From: Sphingobacterium detergens
Lineage (GTDB): Bacteria > Bacteroidota > Bacteroidia > Sphingobacteriales > Sphingobacteriaceae
Length of the DNA stretch: 64,000 nt
Reading direction: 5' to 3'
NCBI RefSeq assembly: GCF_003610355.1
Contig: NZ_RAPY01000002.1
Coordinates: 186,001 to 250,000, forward strand
The position numbers were made by a program, and so were the translations under genes. The first letter of the stretch is position 1. Each line of letters starts with the position of its first letter. Shown here piece after piece: positions 1 through 9,087 of this stretch. The notes beneath the pieces were generated by a model. The model searched no databases and was not told the DNA's origin. It worked only from the letters and a program-made list of their open reading frames with translations.

Positions 1-1210
1 AATTTTTATAATTGTTCAGGTGATGAAGAATTTCGCTCGAAGGGTAACCCTGATAGGAATCATCTAGATAAGTCTGCATCTGGGCACGGTTTTCTGATGC
101 CGTTATTTCTCCAGACACTGTTGGTCTACCAAGAGCGTCAAAAAGCTGAAAAGCCCACTGACCTTGATCTCGCTGTAGGGCATCTTGGGTTAAACATTGA
201 CGATTTTTTAAGTCGTAAACGAAATACTCAACTCCTTTTCCTGGCAGCTTCCTCTCAATAAGGCGATCTTTATTATCATAATAATATTTGTAACATAATT
301 CAGGGACTGTTGCTGCATTCCAATTTGTTAGGATTTTATCCGTGGCCAATGGTGGTATTATTGCCCTAAGGTTTTTTAAGTCATCGTAAACAAAGTACGT
401 ACATGCCATACCTATATGGGATGTCAGAGGCTGTCCATCTGTCACCACGGATTTTTTCAGAATTACTTTGTTATTTTTGTCCCGGTACTCTTTAGTTATT
501 CCCCCATCTTCATCAGTCACTACAGTGTATTGTAATTCACCCGCTGGATAATACGTTGTGGAAACTGGTATGTCAGAATTTGATGAGCCAATTTCCCACT
601 TCCTGACCTCGTTTTGTTGATTGGTACCATATTCGTAGTTTTTACCCCTGTTCGAGCCAACCCATGATCGGCCTGGCATCATCTCCTTTCTTTTTCTATT
701 TAATGATGAACGGTCATAAACTGTTTTTTTGTAAGGTGGCTCGTTCGGGCCTGCCACGTCGTAAAAATCTGTGAAACGGGTGTTGACATTTAATTTTATC
801 TTACCATCCGTTGAGCCATTTCCGAAAGGCCCAGTTGCAAAAGGCAAATACTCGTAAGTTTCTCTTCCAAAAGAGTCATATACGTGATGCTCAACAATAT
901 CATATCCGTTATCATGAGCTTTTTTAGAAACGGTCTGAAGCGGACGACCCAAACCATCATAATAATTCGTTGTCTGTCGGTAATTAAAGTTAGTACTCGG
1001 CCATTGATCCACAGGAATATCAGGAACCAAAGTTCTGATGTAGTTAAATTTTGTAATCCCGGTGATATTGTTTAGATCAGGCGGCAAATATGCCGTGTTA
1101 CTCGGCGGACTTTCCTTGGGACGATTATCTTCAGGGAAAGCTGCAGGTTGCGCGGTTGAAGCAAGGTAACCGCCAATTACTAATATGAATGTAATTACGA
1201 AGTTTTTCAT
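1..1210 (-). CDS. RHS-type protein with DUF6443-like N-terminus (C-terminus beyond window)
   Basis: The frame opens at an ATG at 1210 and stays open for about 403 codons to the window edge, so the C-terminal part, where an RHS core and any toxin tip would lie, is not visible. Residues 1-20 look like a signal peptide ending near STAQP. The motif YYDGLGRPLQTV near residue 85 and later YDSFGRE, YYDNKDRLIERK and LFDALGRP motifs are the YD-type repeats of Bacteroidota RHS proteins that begin with a DUF6443 domain. It lies 11 nt after the stop of the upstream RHS-like gene, so the two are probably cotranscribed. Inferred role: an exported polymorphic-toxin or surface-shell protein. The toxin type cannot be judged from this window. 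Confidence 0.8.
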   Translation of the reverse strand, partial: MKNFVITFILVIGGYLASTAQPAAFPEDNRPKESPPSNTAYLPPDLNNITGITKFNYIRTLVPDIPVDQWPSTNFNYRQTTNYYDGLGRPLQTVSKKAHDNGYDIVEHHVYDSFGRETYEYLPFATGPFGNGSTDGKIKLNVNTRFTDFYDVAGPNEPPYKKTVYDRSSLNRKRKEMMPGRSWVGSNRGKNYEYGTNQQNEVRKWEIGSSNSDIPVSTTYYPAGELQYTVVTDEDGGITKEYRDKNNKVILKKSVVTDGQPLTSHIGMACTYFVYDDLKNLRAIIPPLATDKILTNWNAATVPELCYKYYYDNKDRLIERKLPGKGVEYFVYDLKNRQCLTQDALQRDQGQWAFQLFDALGRPTVSGEITASENRAQMQTYLDDSYQGYPSSEILHHLNNYKN

Positions 1211-1221
1211 GGTTAAATTAT

Positions 1222-4200
1222 TTATTGTGCACCCTGCACCGTGTAATCAATTTTATTAAGAATATTGTACCTGCGGTCTTTTTTGTAGGTCATTCTTCCT
1301 TTTGAATCATAAGTGTAATGGAAAATTTCTCCGTTCTCTTTGCATTCGGAGATCACTCCAAAATTTGGATCATAGCAAAACGTCTCCATAGAAGAAGTCA
1401 CAGGATAAATTTTTATTTCATCTATTTTTGTGTCCCCTCCAATAAATGAAATTGATACGTTACTGGTATTACCAACGATGGCTTCGTATCTGCTATAGGT
1501 GTTAGTACCATTGTATGCATTACTTGATACTTGCCCTGTAACCGTTGGGAAAACTGATCCCTGATAAAAGAAACTTACCACATACTTTTGATTAGGGTCA
1601 AGATTACTTCTAGTTATAGCTGTCCCTGCAGCCAAATTATATACATATCTACCGGTGGGCGCATAGCTGTCCATTACAATACCATAATTCATAGGAGGAT
1701 CATATTGCCAGTTCCCTTTTTGTTGATAGTCTTCAAAACTTGTATAGGCAACTTCGTCGAGTGTTGCGTTTTCTGTTTTGGCGAAGAGGTATTTTCCATA
1801 ATACCCCCAAATGTAGCTTGATTTACTTCCTTCGGAATTTACCGTCTCTGTAGGCTTAAAGTATTGATCGAACTTGGTGTTTTGATCGAATTGTATATAC
1901 CTGGAATCCTTTGACGGCAAGGATTTGGTGTAGGCAAATAAATCACTGCCGAGGCTTCGATTTGAAATCTTGAATGAAGCCTGTGGAATTGTGTTTTGTA
2001 AGTTTAATTTAAATCTTTTCTTGCCAATAGTTGGCATTTCCGTCTTATATTCTGTAAAAGAACCGTCCGCAAGTTGGTATCCAGCTCCCTTATTGATATA
2101 AATCAGCTGCTCAATTGGATATCGATTAACGTGGTTGTTTTGCATAGCTGAAACAAAATCATTATCAGGCAAATAATCGTGAGGGTATAACATAATGGCA
2201 AGCTCTTCAGTTCCATCGCCTTGATTAGTCCTGATCGAGGTAGGAGCTCCATGTTGAATATTCCCATATTGATAATTCTTTCTTATAACATAAGATGAAC
2301 CATCATCAAGAATTGATGTAGATGTAGCTGAGTCAAGGGTTGTCCATGAGGATTGGAAGGTAAATTGTTTAACGTCACCTTTAATATCAAACTGTTGGTC
2401 TGCCCATCCCGGATTTCCATTGTCAAGAACCTGAACGCCGTAACCAATTCTTTTTCTTAATATCGATTTTTCCGAAAACCATTTCCTTTCCTTCAATACC
2501 GGTGTAAAGCCAGAACTAATTTTCTGATAGTAGTTCGTAGCATACTCCTCAGAGATTTTGCCACCATATAGGGAATAGGGGCATTCGAAATAGTCGTTAA
2601 AATTTGACGGAATTCCTAAGTTGTTTGTATAGACCGAAAATGCTCTTTGGGGAATTCTGATATCGAAAAGATGTTCAGTCATGCCATTTTCTCCATTATC
2701 TCCTTCGTATTCCAATACACTTTTGTACAGGTAACTTGAAGGCATGTAAGAGTAGAGGTCGTATTGGCTATAGTTGCTTCTCATATTGTAGAGGCAGGTC
2801 CTGAATTTCTGAACAGTAGTAGAGAAATCGCAACGATTTTTATAATAGTATGACATTTCATTTACAATGGGGTTTAGGGAAACACCCGACGAAACCCCAG
2901 GTTGATTATTGTATTCATATTTATATCTTTTGATCGTGCTTCTTTGCGACACTGGGTCGAAGGTTGCAACTCTATCAACCCTGCCAGCGCCATAATAAGT
3001 AGTCACCGAAGTCATTACGTTTTTGTAATACGCAAGTTGGGCCTCACCCTCTACCTGATCACCACATGATGTTAGCTTTAATACAAGTGTGTCACCAATC
3101 TGGTAGAAATAACTGGGAACGGCCAATGTATCAAATGCGCCAGCCTGAATTCTGAACAAAGTTCCGACTACCAGGTTTTGATGGGTGCGCTTATTGTACA
3201 CGTCAATGAAAATTTGGTGCATGTTGACGGTTGGGTCAAAACCGGCAGGAGCATGCCACGTAGCCGTTCCATAAAGAACCAAATCAAATGCTCCAGTCGG
3301 CACCACCCATTCTGATGTGTATTCCACCGGGCTGTGATCACTTGTTCCATAGCCAATGCGATAAGTTCCCGTGTATCTATTTTTAACCGGGACGAGATCA
3401 GTTGATTGAGCACAACCATAATTAATTAGATCGTGCCCTCCAGTTGGGTAGGTAATCTTTGATAGCAGGCCAATAACACTGCTAGGGCAGTTTACCTCCC
3501 TTTGTCCAAATGCTCCTAAATTAAAATATCCATAATAATCCTCATTTTGCACATCAGTCCTTTTGGGGATTAATTCCGGACTGATATATTCAAAATTAAA
3601 TTCCTCACATTGTCCACCAGAGGCGTCGCATTTCGCCAATTTTTGTAGCAATGGTCGTTTAGAATAAGTCGGGAACAGATAATTGAAATTAATCTCATTG
3701 ATAATCTGTCCCGTTAAAAGATCTTTGACTTTCATTTTTGAGATTAAATGTGTGCCTGTAAGATCCAGATTCCCAATATGGTCTAAAGTTATTTCCGTTG
3801 TATTGTTGACTTTAACTTTGCTTAATTCGTAGCTGTGAGCATTTCTTATTTGTTTTGAGATTATTGTTGGTTCAGCACATTCACATGGATCAGGGCCAGG
3901 TGGAAGACCATCCGTTCCAACAACTTGCCGGCTAATTTGAGAATTTGTAGTCTCATTTATCGTGGTATATCCGAATGGCTCATATTCATACGTTACAGTA
4001 TCGTGGGTTGGGGTAACGAATTTATTTAAAAACCAAGCCGTGCGATGTGTTGACGACGGATTCCATTGGTCGTGATGACCGGTATAATCTGTTGCCACGT
4101 TCTGTATAGTGCTCCATTCCGTTGCGGTGTTTGAACCAAAGAAAAACTGATTCCCATATTCATCAGTGACCTTGAAGTTCCATGGCGCGTTCGCCCAGAA

Positions 4201-4785
4201 GTCCATTTCTATTTTTATTCCTTCATGGTCGATTATATACGCCTGTGTACTGTCAAGAAAAAATTGTCCGGTATGACCGAAAAAATTGTAAGAAAATAAG
4301 TCTGGTTGCACATCGTAGAATTCTGCATTGCCATAATATAGTACTCTCTTTAAGGGGTTGTCCTCATACCATTGAATATTCCTTTCAGCGGGAGTAGAAC
4401 GTGTAAGTGGCCCCGCCAAATCCGTCGATAATTCATCGGGATCATCATTTACAATCCTGGTAATTACCCCACTTCCAAAGAAGGACCATCCAAGGCCTAC
4501 AATTCCTGCCAGGTCTTTTACTTTAATGCCATTTGTGTGGTAATTTAATGACATGTCCAGTTTGATGTTATTACCTATATCCTGATTATAAAGGGGAACA
4601 GAATAATTAGGGGCACCCGTAGAAAGATTTAAGGGTAAGCCACCATATCTCCCCATCTCTGCCGCTTGAGGGGAAGGCGGTAGTGATGTAAATGCAAACG
4701 GGGTAGCTTTTCCCGTTTGGGCGCTAGCTATTTTTGCCAGCAGCAGCAATAGCGCTGTGAGTCTGAGTATCCTTAAGTAGATCAT
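1222..4785 (-). CDS. Large secreted RHS/SpvB-like YD-repeat protein
   Basis: A protein of 1187 residues with a signal peptide (hydrophobic residues 3-20, ending ASAQ). The segment at about 50-110 (LSTGAPNYSVPLY, LNYHTNGIKV, GLGWSFFGSGVITR) is the N-terminal signature of Bacteroidota proteins encoded next to DUF6443/RHS genes and resembles the SpvB/TcaC-type beta-rich start. The C-terminus has a YD repeat (YTYDSKGRM). The middle is long and beta-rich, with no catalytic motif that I recognise. It sits between a secreted coiled-coil protein gene and the DUF6443 gene on the same strand, which suggests one operon. Inferred role: shell or delivery partner of the RHS protein downstream. The class call is fairly firm; the function is not. 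Confidence 0.8.
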   Translation of the reverse strand: MIYLRILRLTALLLLLAKIASAQTGKATPFAFTSLPPSPQAAEMGRYGGLPLNLSTGAPNYSVPLYNQDIGNNIKLDMSLNYHTNGIKVKDLAGIVGLGWSFFGSGVITRIVNDDPDELSTDLAGPLTRSTPAERNIQWYEDNPLKRVLYYGNAEFYDVQPDLFSYNFFGHTGQFFLDSTQAYIIDHEGIKIEMDFWANAPWNFKVTDEYGNQFFFGSNTATEWSTIQNVATDYTGHHDQWNPSSTHRTAWFLNKFVTPTHDTVTYEYEPFGYTTINETTNSQISRQVVGTDGLPPGPDPCECAEPTIISKQIRNAHSYELSKVKVNNTTEITLDHIGNLDLTGTHLISKMKVKDLLTGQIINEINFNYLFPTYSKRPLLQKLAKCDASGGQCEEFNFEYISPELIPKRTDVQNEDYYGYFNLGAFGQREVNCPSSVIGLLSKITYPTGGHDLINYGCAQSTDLVPVKNRYTGTYRIGYGTSDHSPVEYTSEWVVPTGAFDLVLYGTATWHAPAGFDPTVNMHQIFIDVYNKRTHQNLVVGTLFRIQAGAFDTLAVPSYFYQIGDTLVLKLTSCGDQVEGEAQLAYYKNVMTSVTTYYGAGRVDRVATFDPVSQRSTIKRYKYEYNNQPGVSSGVSLNPIVNEMSYYYKNRCDFSTTVQKFRTCLYNMRSNYSQYDLYSYMPSSYLYKSVLEYEGDNGENGMTEHLFDIRIPQRAFSVYTNNLGIPSNFNDYFECPYSLYGGKISEEYATNYYQKISSGFTPVLKERKWFSEKSILRKRIGYGVQVLDNGNPGWADQQFDIKGDVKQFTFQSSWTTLDSATSTSILDDGSSYVIRKNYQYGNIQHGAPTSIRTNQGDGTEELAIMLYPHDYLPDNDFVSAMQNNHVNRYPIEQLIYINKGAGYQLADGSFTEYKTEMPTIGKKRFKLNLQNTIPQASFKISNRSLGSDLFAYTKSLPSKDSRYIQFDQNTKFDQYFKPTETVNSEGSKSSYIWGYYGKYLFAKTENATLDEVAYTSFEDYQQKGNWQYDPPMNYGIVMDSYAPTGRYVYNLAAGTAITRSNLDPNQKYVVSFFYQGSVFPTVTGQVSSNAYNGTNTYSRYEAIVGNTSNVSISFIGGDTKIDEIKIYPVTSSMETFCYDPNFGVISECKENGEIFHYTYDSKGRMTYKKDRRYNILNKIDYTVQGAQ

Positions 4786-4899
4786 AGAAAAGGGGTTTTC
4801 ATTTTCTTTTGAGGGTTAAATGAGAGGTTTGGATTTTTTAAGAATTCTTACAAATATCAATTTAGTGACCGCCAGTCAGAGGCGTAGGTTAAACGGCGC

Positions 4900-6432
4900 T
4901 TATTTCCCTAGACCCAACCGAATCATAAAAGGTGTCCTCAGATTATATTGTTGCCAAAGGAAATTATAACCAATCAGAAAGGTTCCGCTCCATTTGTCAT
5001 TTATGTGGTAACGCTTCATCAACCCTGCATATCCCAGATGCTGCAGGTTACCGAAAGCAGATCTCCAGGCATTGTCACTATGTTGTGACTGCGGTTTATT
5101 GGGGTCTGCCTGATCTTTCAAATAAGGCCGGTTTAAAGGCCGGAATATTTGTTCATACCCGACCTGCACGCTGATGCCGTACATTACAAGCCAGTCTGCA
5201 TAAGCGCGAGCACTGATGCCTTCGTAACTGAACTTAATATTTTGCCAGTTCTTTCCTAGGCCTATACTGGTAGCCATACCGATACCATAACTCAGTTTCG
5301 GTGTATGCTTAAAAGCTATAGATGCCCCAAACTCCAACATAGCCGGGCGTAGACCGTCAGGGGTTGTACGTGCGGTCTGAAAATTATACTGCGTCTCCAG
5401 CCTTTGCCAAAACGGTTTACCGCGTTCCGGGTTCTTTTTGAATGCCGGCTTTTCTATCTGTGTCAGCTTTTCTTTAAAAGCCTTTGCTTTGTTCAAACCT
5501 TGTCTTGCTTCAATAGCTGCCTGCTTCGCTTCGGTTACTTTGTCTTTGACGCCATTCAGCTTTTCGCTGAATTGCTGTATCTGCTCGCCCATTCTTTGCT
5601 GCACCGCCTGCAGGTTACCGCCAAATTTCGTCTGAAGTATACCCTTCATCTGATCTTTAGTCTGGTAACCTATTGATTGCAGGTCGGCTGCTGTTGCACT
5701 CACCCCTAAACCACCAAATGCAAGATTTTTATTTATGATATTATTTTCAAAACCTTCAATTCCCTGCAAGTATTCTAGGGCTTTTTCTTCTGCTGCATCA
5801 GGATCGTCAGCCAGATCGCGCCAAGCCTTCATCTTTTCCTGGGAATAATATACCTGTTTCTGAATTGCCTGCAATCCTGGAATGTCGACCTTACCAACAA
5901 GTTGCTCAAGGCTTTGCGTACGCATCTGGATAAGTTCTTTTACCTGTCCTTCGGCATTAAGTCTGGATTGCAATTCAGATAATTTTGCAGTGTAATCTTC
6001 ATCAGGTAAAGATTGCCCAACAAGGCTTTTAGCATCAGAAAGTTTAGCGGCCTGTTGCTGGATAAACCGTTGTAGACCTTTAAGACTGTCAATGGTTGTG
6101 TTGCGGCTGTTGCCCCGGTGCACCAATGATGTTGTGTCGTGCAATAACCTGGCGATAGAATCGTAAGTTAGGTTCATGGAAGTAAACTGCCGATATAACA
6201 AAGAGTCCTTTGCAGCAAGCTTTTGACGTATTTGCACCTCTTTCTTTTTAAGAACACGAAGCAAGTGTTTCTGGATGCGCTGGGAACGGTTCAGGTACTT
6301 TTCAATATCATACGTTTTATGTTCCATATATTTATTGGCCGCGTCTAAAGTGGAATTTTGCTGGGCAAACGAATTGCCCAGCATAACCAAACACATCAAC
6401 ACAAGAAACGAAAATGGAAGAATTTTCATCAT
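4900..6432 (-). CDS. Secreted coiled-coil protein with beta-strand-rich C-terminus
   Basis: A 510-residue protein with a signal peptide ending FAQQN near residue 24. Residues 30-330 are charged, glutamine-rich and heptad-like, which suggests a long coiled coil. The last 150 residues have alternating aromatic and hydrophobic strands (such as FSYEGISARAYADW and FLIGYNFLWQQY) and end in a basic GLGK tail, suggestive of an outer-membrane-associated beta domain. It is the first gene of the minus-strand RHS cluster, 114 nt before the 1187-residue protein. I do not recognise a named family. Its position suggests that it anchors or exports the RHS proteins, but that is inference. Confidence 0.6.
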   Translation of the reverse strand: MMKILPFSFLVLMCLVMLGNSFAQQNSTLDAANKYMEHKTYDIEKYLNRSQRIQKHLLRVLKKKEVQIRQKLAAKDSLLYRQFTSMNLTYDSIARLLHDTTSLVHRGNSRNTTIDSLKGLQRFIQQQAAKLSDAKSLVGQSLPDEDYTAKLSELQSRLNAEGQVKELIQMRTQSLEQLVGKVDIPGLQAIQKQVYYSQEKMKAWRDLADDPDAAEEKALEYLQGIEGFENNIINKNLAFGGLGVSATAADLQSIGYQTKDQMKGILQTKFGGNLQAVQQRMGEQIQQFSEKLNGVKDKVTEAKQAAIEARQGLNKAKAFKEKLTQIEKPAFKKNPERGKPFWQRLETQYNFQTARTTPDGLRPAMLEFGASIAFKHTPKLSYGIGMATSIGLGKNWQNIKFSYEGISARAYADWLVMYGISVQVGYEQIFRPLNRPYLKDQADPNKPQSQHSDNAWRSAFGNLQHLGYAGLMKRYHINDKWSGTFLIGYNFLWQQYNLRTPFMIRLGLGK

Positions 6433-6956
6433 TCAATTTATAAAAGCGGTGAAAATCTATGATATCTAACAGTATTCATTAGGGCTGGACAGCTCCTTTT
6501 TTGTTGAACAGCGCTGTGTGTTTGATTCTCAACGCTGCAATGTACTCCGTAAGCTATAATCAGAATTAGCATGAAATAGAAAATGCAGGAAAGGAAGAGT
6601 ACACATTCCATAAGGAAGGTTTTAGTATCAAAAATCATAAATAGCTTTTTTAAAATTTCTTTGAATACTTTGTCGTAAAGGCTAAAAATTTCATTTTTTC
6701 ATAAAGTATATGGCCTTAACTTTGTGATTTAATAACCATTAACAGTGGCACCTTGATTGTTTTAATTGGGCTATGAGCAAGGACGAGATTATAAACCCTG
6801 ATCAGATTGTATCGTTTTTTGGATAAACTTTAGGTCAAAACTATCTAGATGAAAAGTGAGAGGCAAGAAAATGACATGAAATAGGAAAGAATTTGCATGA
6901 ATAGCCAAAAAACCAGTTTAAAACCTGTATTTTTTTAATACATTAAATTAATATTT
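6433..6956 (+). promoter_or_regulatory. Divergent intergenic region with Bacteroidota-type promoter and long leader
   Basis: No convincing gene fills these 524 bases between the RHS cluster (minus) and the small peptide gene (plus). TAACTTTG at 6717-6724 matches the Bacteroidota -7 consensus TAnnTTTG on the plus strand, with a T-rich stretch about 20 bases upstream in place of a clean TTTG -33 box. A start near 6731 would give a leader of about 225 nt ahead of the peptide gene. A 17-codon open frame starting with ATG at 6773 and ending at 6826 lies in that leader. Whether it is translated cannot be told from the sequence. Confidence 0.45.
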
Positions 6957-7139
6957 ATGAAAAAAGCATCTAAATTTGCCGTCAAGCTGGACATTAAAAA
7001 GAAGTATATAACCCTGCTAACATCTCAAGCGTCGAACTCGGTTTTAGCCGGGGATGACGAAACAGGCACCAGAAGGAATAGTTATAACTGCATACCCCCT
7101 TTTAATGCTCCACCATACTTTTACCCGGATAAGCCTTAA
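6957..7139 (+). CDS. Small peptide, possible natural-product precursor or signalling peptide
   Basis: A 60-residue peptide. The N-terminus is basic and amphipathic (KFAVKLDIKKKYITLL) and is followed by SVLAGDD, which resembles the leader plus processing region of Bacteroidota ribosomal peptide precursors with a glycine-type cleavage site. The tail is short and rich in Pro, Tyr, Phe and Asn, with one Cys (CIPPFNAPPYFYP). The gene lies 86 nt before a LytS-type kinase and its LytTR regulator. That arrangement is typical of peptide-sensing circuits, so it may encode the signal or a regulated product. No modification enzyme or dedicated exporter is encoded next to it. Coding status is plausible, not proven. 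Confidence 0.5.
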   Translation: MKKASKFAVKLDIKKKYITLLTSQASNSVLAGDDETGTRRNSYNCIPPFNAPPYFYPDKP

Positions 7140-7225
7140 AAATCTCCTTTTGCGCTTTAAGTATAGCACAAGCTACATCACGATATCTAGCATTAGTGGA
7201 TAAGGCTACCATATCAAATGATAGC

Positions 7226-8287
7226 ATGAATAAGGTGAAAATTGCTTTAATACATTTTGTTTTATGGACACTCTATATTTCGCTATATGTTTCGCTATAT
7301 AGTTATGGAGACAATTTTTTTTCCGCTGCTTATGAAACTACCGTTTCTTATGTGATAATTGCTTCATTTTTTTATCTGCATTCGGAATGGCTATTACCTG
7401 TCTTTTTTGAGCGTAAAAGATATAAGGGGTATGCCGGAATGTTAATAGTACTTTATACCTATTGTATAGGTTTAAAGTACTTTTTCGCTTTTATATTTGA
7501 CCCTTGGATTTTTGATCAGGAATCAACTATTAAGGACGACCCGATAGGTAAGTTTTTAATTATTTCAACTCTTCAATGGTTGAACTTTGCAGCTTTTTCA
7601 CTTGCATTTTGGTTTACAAAAAAATATTTCAGGGATCAAAAAAAGGAAAGAGAAAAAGAGAGAATAAAACTTGAAAATTCTGCATTAAGAGCTAAACTAA
7701 ATCCCCATTTCTTATTTAACGTTTTAGATTCTTTTAGGATAGAATCAGAAAAAGTTCTTCCCAACTTATCGAGAGCGATCGAATCACTGATCTATATTAT
7801 CAGGTCATCAATCATTGAACCGGGGCCAGACGGGATGATTCCCTTCATGCGGGAAATAAAGGCTATTCAATGCTACATATCAATTTTCAAAAAAAGATTT
7901 CCAGATAACAACATATGTTTTTCATTGCAAATATTCGGGGGTAGGAATTATGTTATACTCCCTCATATTCTCAGGGAATTTGTTGAAAACGCTTTAAAGT
8001 ATGGGGATTATAGAGATCCTAATCACAGGATTATGATAATAGTAAAAGTCGAAAATGACTGTCTATATTTTAAGGCTAACAATAAAAAGAACGGTAATTT
8101 TTCAGAAGTTTCTACAGGAATGGGATTGAAAAATATAAAAAAGTATATCAAATTAGGTTATCCCAATAACCATATTTTAAAGATAAATGATACGCCCCAA
8201 TATTTTGATGTCGAACTTATTATTGAAGAACTAAACCTATCTACTGGACAAAATAAAAAATCAAATTGCTATGATGATGAATATTAA
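7226..8287 (+). CDS. LytS/YehU-type sensor histidine kinase
   Basis: A membrane kinase with about four N-terminal hydrophobic segments (residues 5-150), a short linker and a His_kinase domain with the phosphoacceptor motif NPHFLFN, followed by a compact HATPase with REFVENALKYGD as its N box and TGMGLKNI as a G box. This architecture belongs to the LytS/YehU class, which pairs with LytTR regulators. A GTG at 7196 would add ten residues, but the ATG at 7226 gives the more usual start just before the first membrane segment. The gene overlaps the response regulator by 17 nt, so the two are translationally coupled. The stimulus is unknown; the adjacent small peptide is a candidate. Confidence 0.9.
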   Translation: MNKVKIALIHFVLWTLYISLYVSLYSYGDNFFSAAYETTVSYVIIASFFYLHSEWLLPVFFERKRYKGYAGMLIVLYTYCIGLKYFFAFIFDPWIFDQESTIKDDPIGKFLIISTLQWLNFAAFSLAFWFTKKYFRDQKKEREKERIKLENSALRAKLNPHFLFNVLDSFRIESEKVLPNLSRAIESLIYIIRSSIIEPGPDGMIPFMREIKAIQCYISIFKKRFPDNNICFSLQIFGGRNYVILPHILREFVENALKYGDYRDPNHRIMIIVKVENDCLYFKANNKKNGNFSEVSTGMGLKNIKKYIKLGYPNNHILKINDTPQYFDVELIIEELNLSTGQNKKSNCYDDEY

Positions 8288-8996
8288 AGTGATCGTAATT
8301 GATGATGAAATACAGGAAGCTCAATACCTAGCTGACATAGTTAAAGAAACAAATGAATTGGAGCTTATTGGCTATTATATAAATCCGTTTGAGGCTTTGC
8401 CATTACTTCAAAGCGATTCTGATATCGTAGTGTTCCTGGATGTAAATATGAATGAAATATCCGGAATTAATTTTACAAAATTGATTTCAAATAGGGTGAT
8501 ATTCACTACTGCGTATAAAGAATTTGCTATTGATTCTTACGAATATGAAAACACAGTTGATTATCTTCTGAAGCCAATAAATAGAGAAAGATTTTTGAAG
8601 GCGATTAACAAAATTCGGAAGCTGGAAAAGCTGGAGAAGATAATTCCAGATCAGGATTATTTGACACTTGAGTCCAAAGATCAACATCTGGTAATTGACT
8701 ATGGAAGTATTAATTATATCAGGGCTTCCGGTCATTCCACTTTAATATATACGGTAGCCGTAAAGGAACCAGTTATTACCATTTTTAATTTAAAAAAAAT
8801 TGAAGAAATGCTTCCAACAAGTATTTTTATAAGAATTCATAAACAATATATTGTCAATAAGCTAAAAGTTGGACATACAAGCAGAGACAAAATCATGTTA
8901 TTTGGTGGCATCTGGCTTCCTTTGGGAAATGCCTATGTAGAAAGTTATATTGATTCGATGGCTACCATTGGCAAAACCATAGAAATATCAAAATAA
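8271..8996 (+). CDS. LytTR-family response regulator
   Basis: A 241-residue regulator with a receiver domain (acidic pair D11-D12, likely phosphoacceptor D57 in VVFLDVNM, and the conserved Lys in DYLLKPI) and a LytTR DNA-binding domain from about residue 140 (INYIRASGHST, then FIRIHKQYIVN). It is activated by the overlapping kinase and would act on direct repeats upstream of its targets. Three consecutive ATG codons (8271, 8274, 8277) could each serve as start. A strong bidirectional terminator follows within about 30 nt, so the pair ends one transcription unit. Its targets may include the peptide gene or the divergent RHS cluster, but this is inference. Confidence 0.92.
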   Translation: MMMNIKVIVIDDEIQEAQYLADIVKETNELELIGYYINPFEALPLLQSDSDIVVFLDVNMNEISGINFTKLISNRVIFTTAYKEFAIDSYEYENTVDYLLKPINRERFLKAINKIRKLEKLEKIIPDQDYLTLESKDQHLVIDYGSINYIRASGHSTLIYTVAVKEPVITIFNLKKIEEMLPTSIFIRIHKQYIVNKLKVGHTSRDKIMLFGGIWLPLGNAYVESYIDSMATIGKTIEISK

Positions 8997-9025
8997 TTGG
9001 TTAGATAGGTCAGAACAAATTATTA

Positions 9026-9064
9026 AAAAAGGATCGCTTAGAATTTCTAAGCGATCCTTTTGTC
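9026..9064. terminator. Bidirectional Rho-independent terminator
   Basis: A 12-13 bp stem (GGATCGCTTAGAA pairing with its complement, 9031-9056) is flanked by A and T runs. It separates the plus-strand regulator from the minus-strand coupling-protein gene and can serve both. Confidence 0.9.
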
Positions 9065-9087
9065 TTCCTTCTGATCTATTACTTATT

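Noticed and set aside
6438..6638. 66-codon minus-strand frame with a hydrophobic segment, just before the coiled-coil gene
   Set aside because: No ribosome binding site, no family likeness, and it fills the leader of the next gene; more likely chance.
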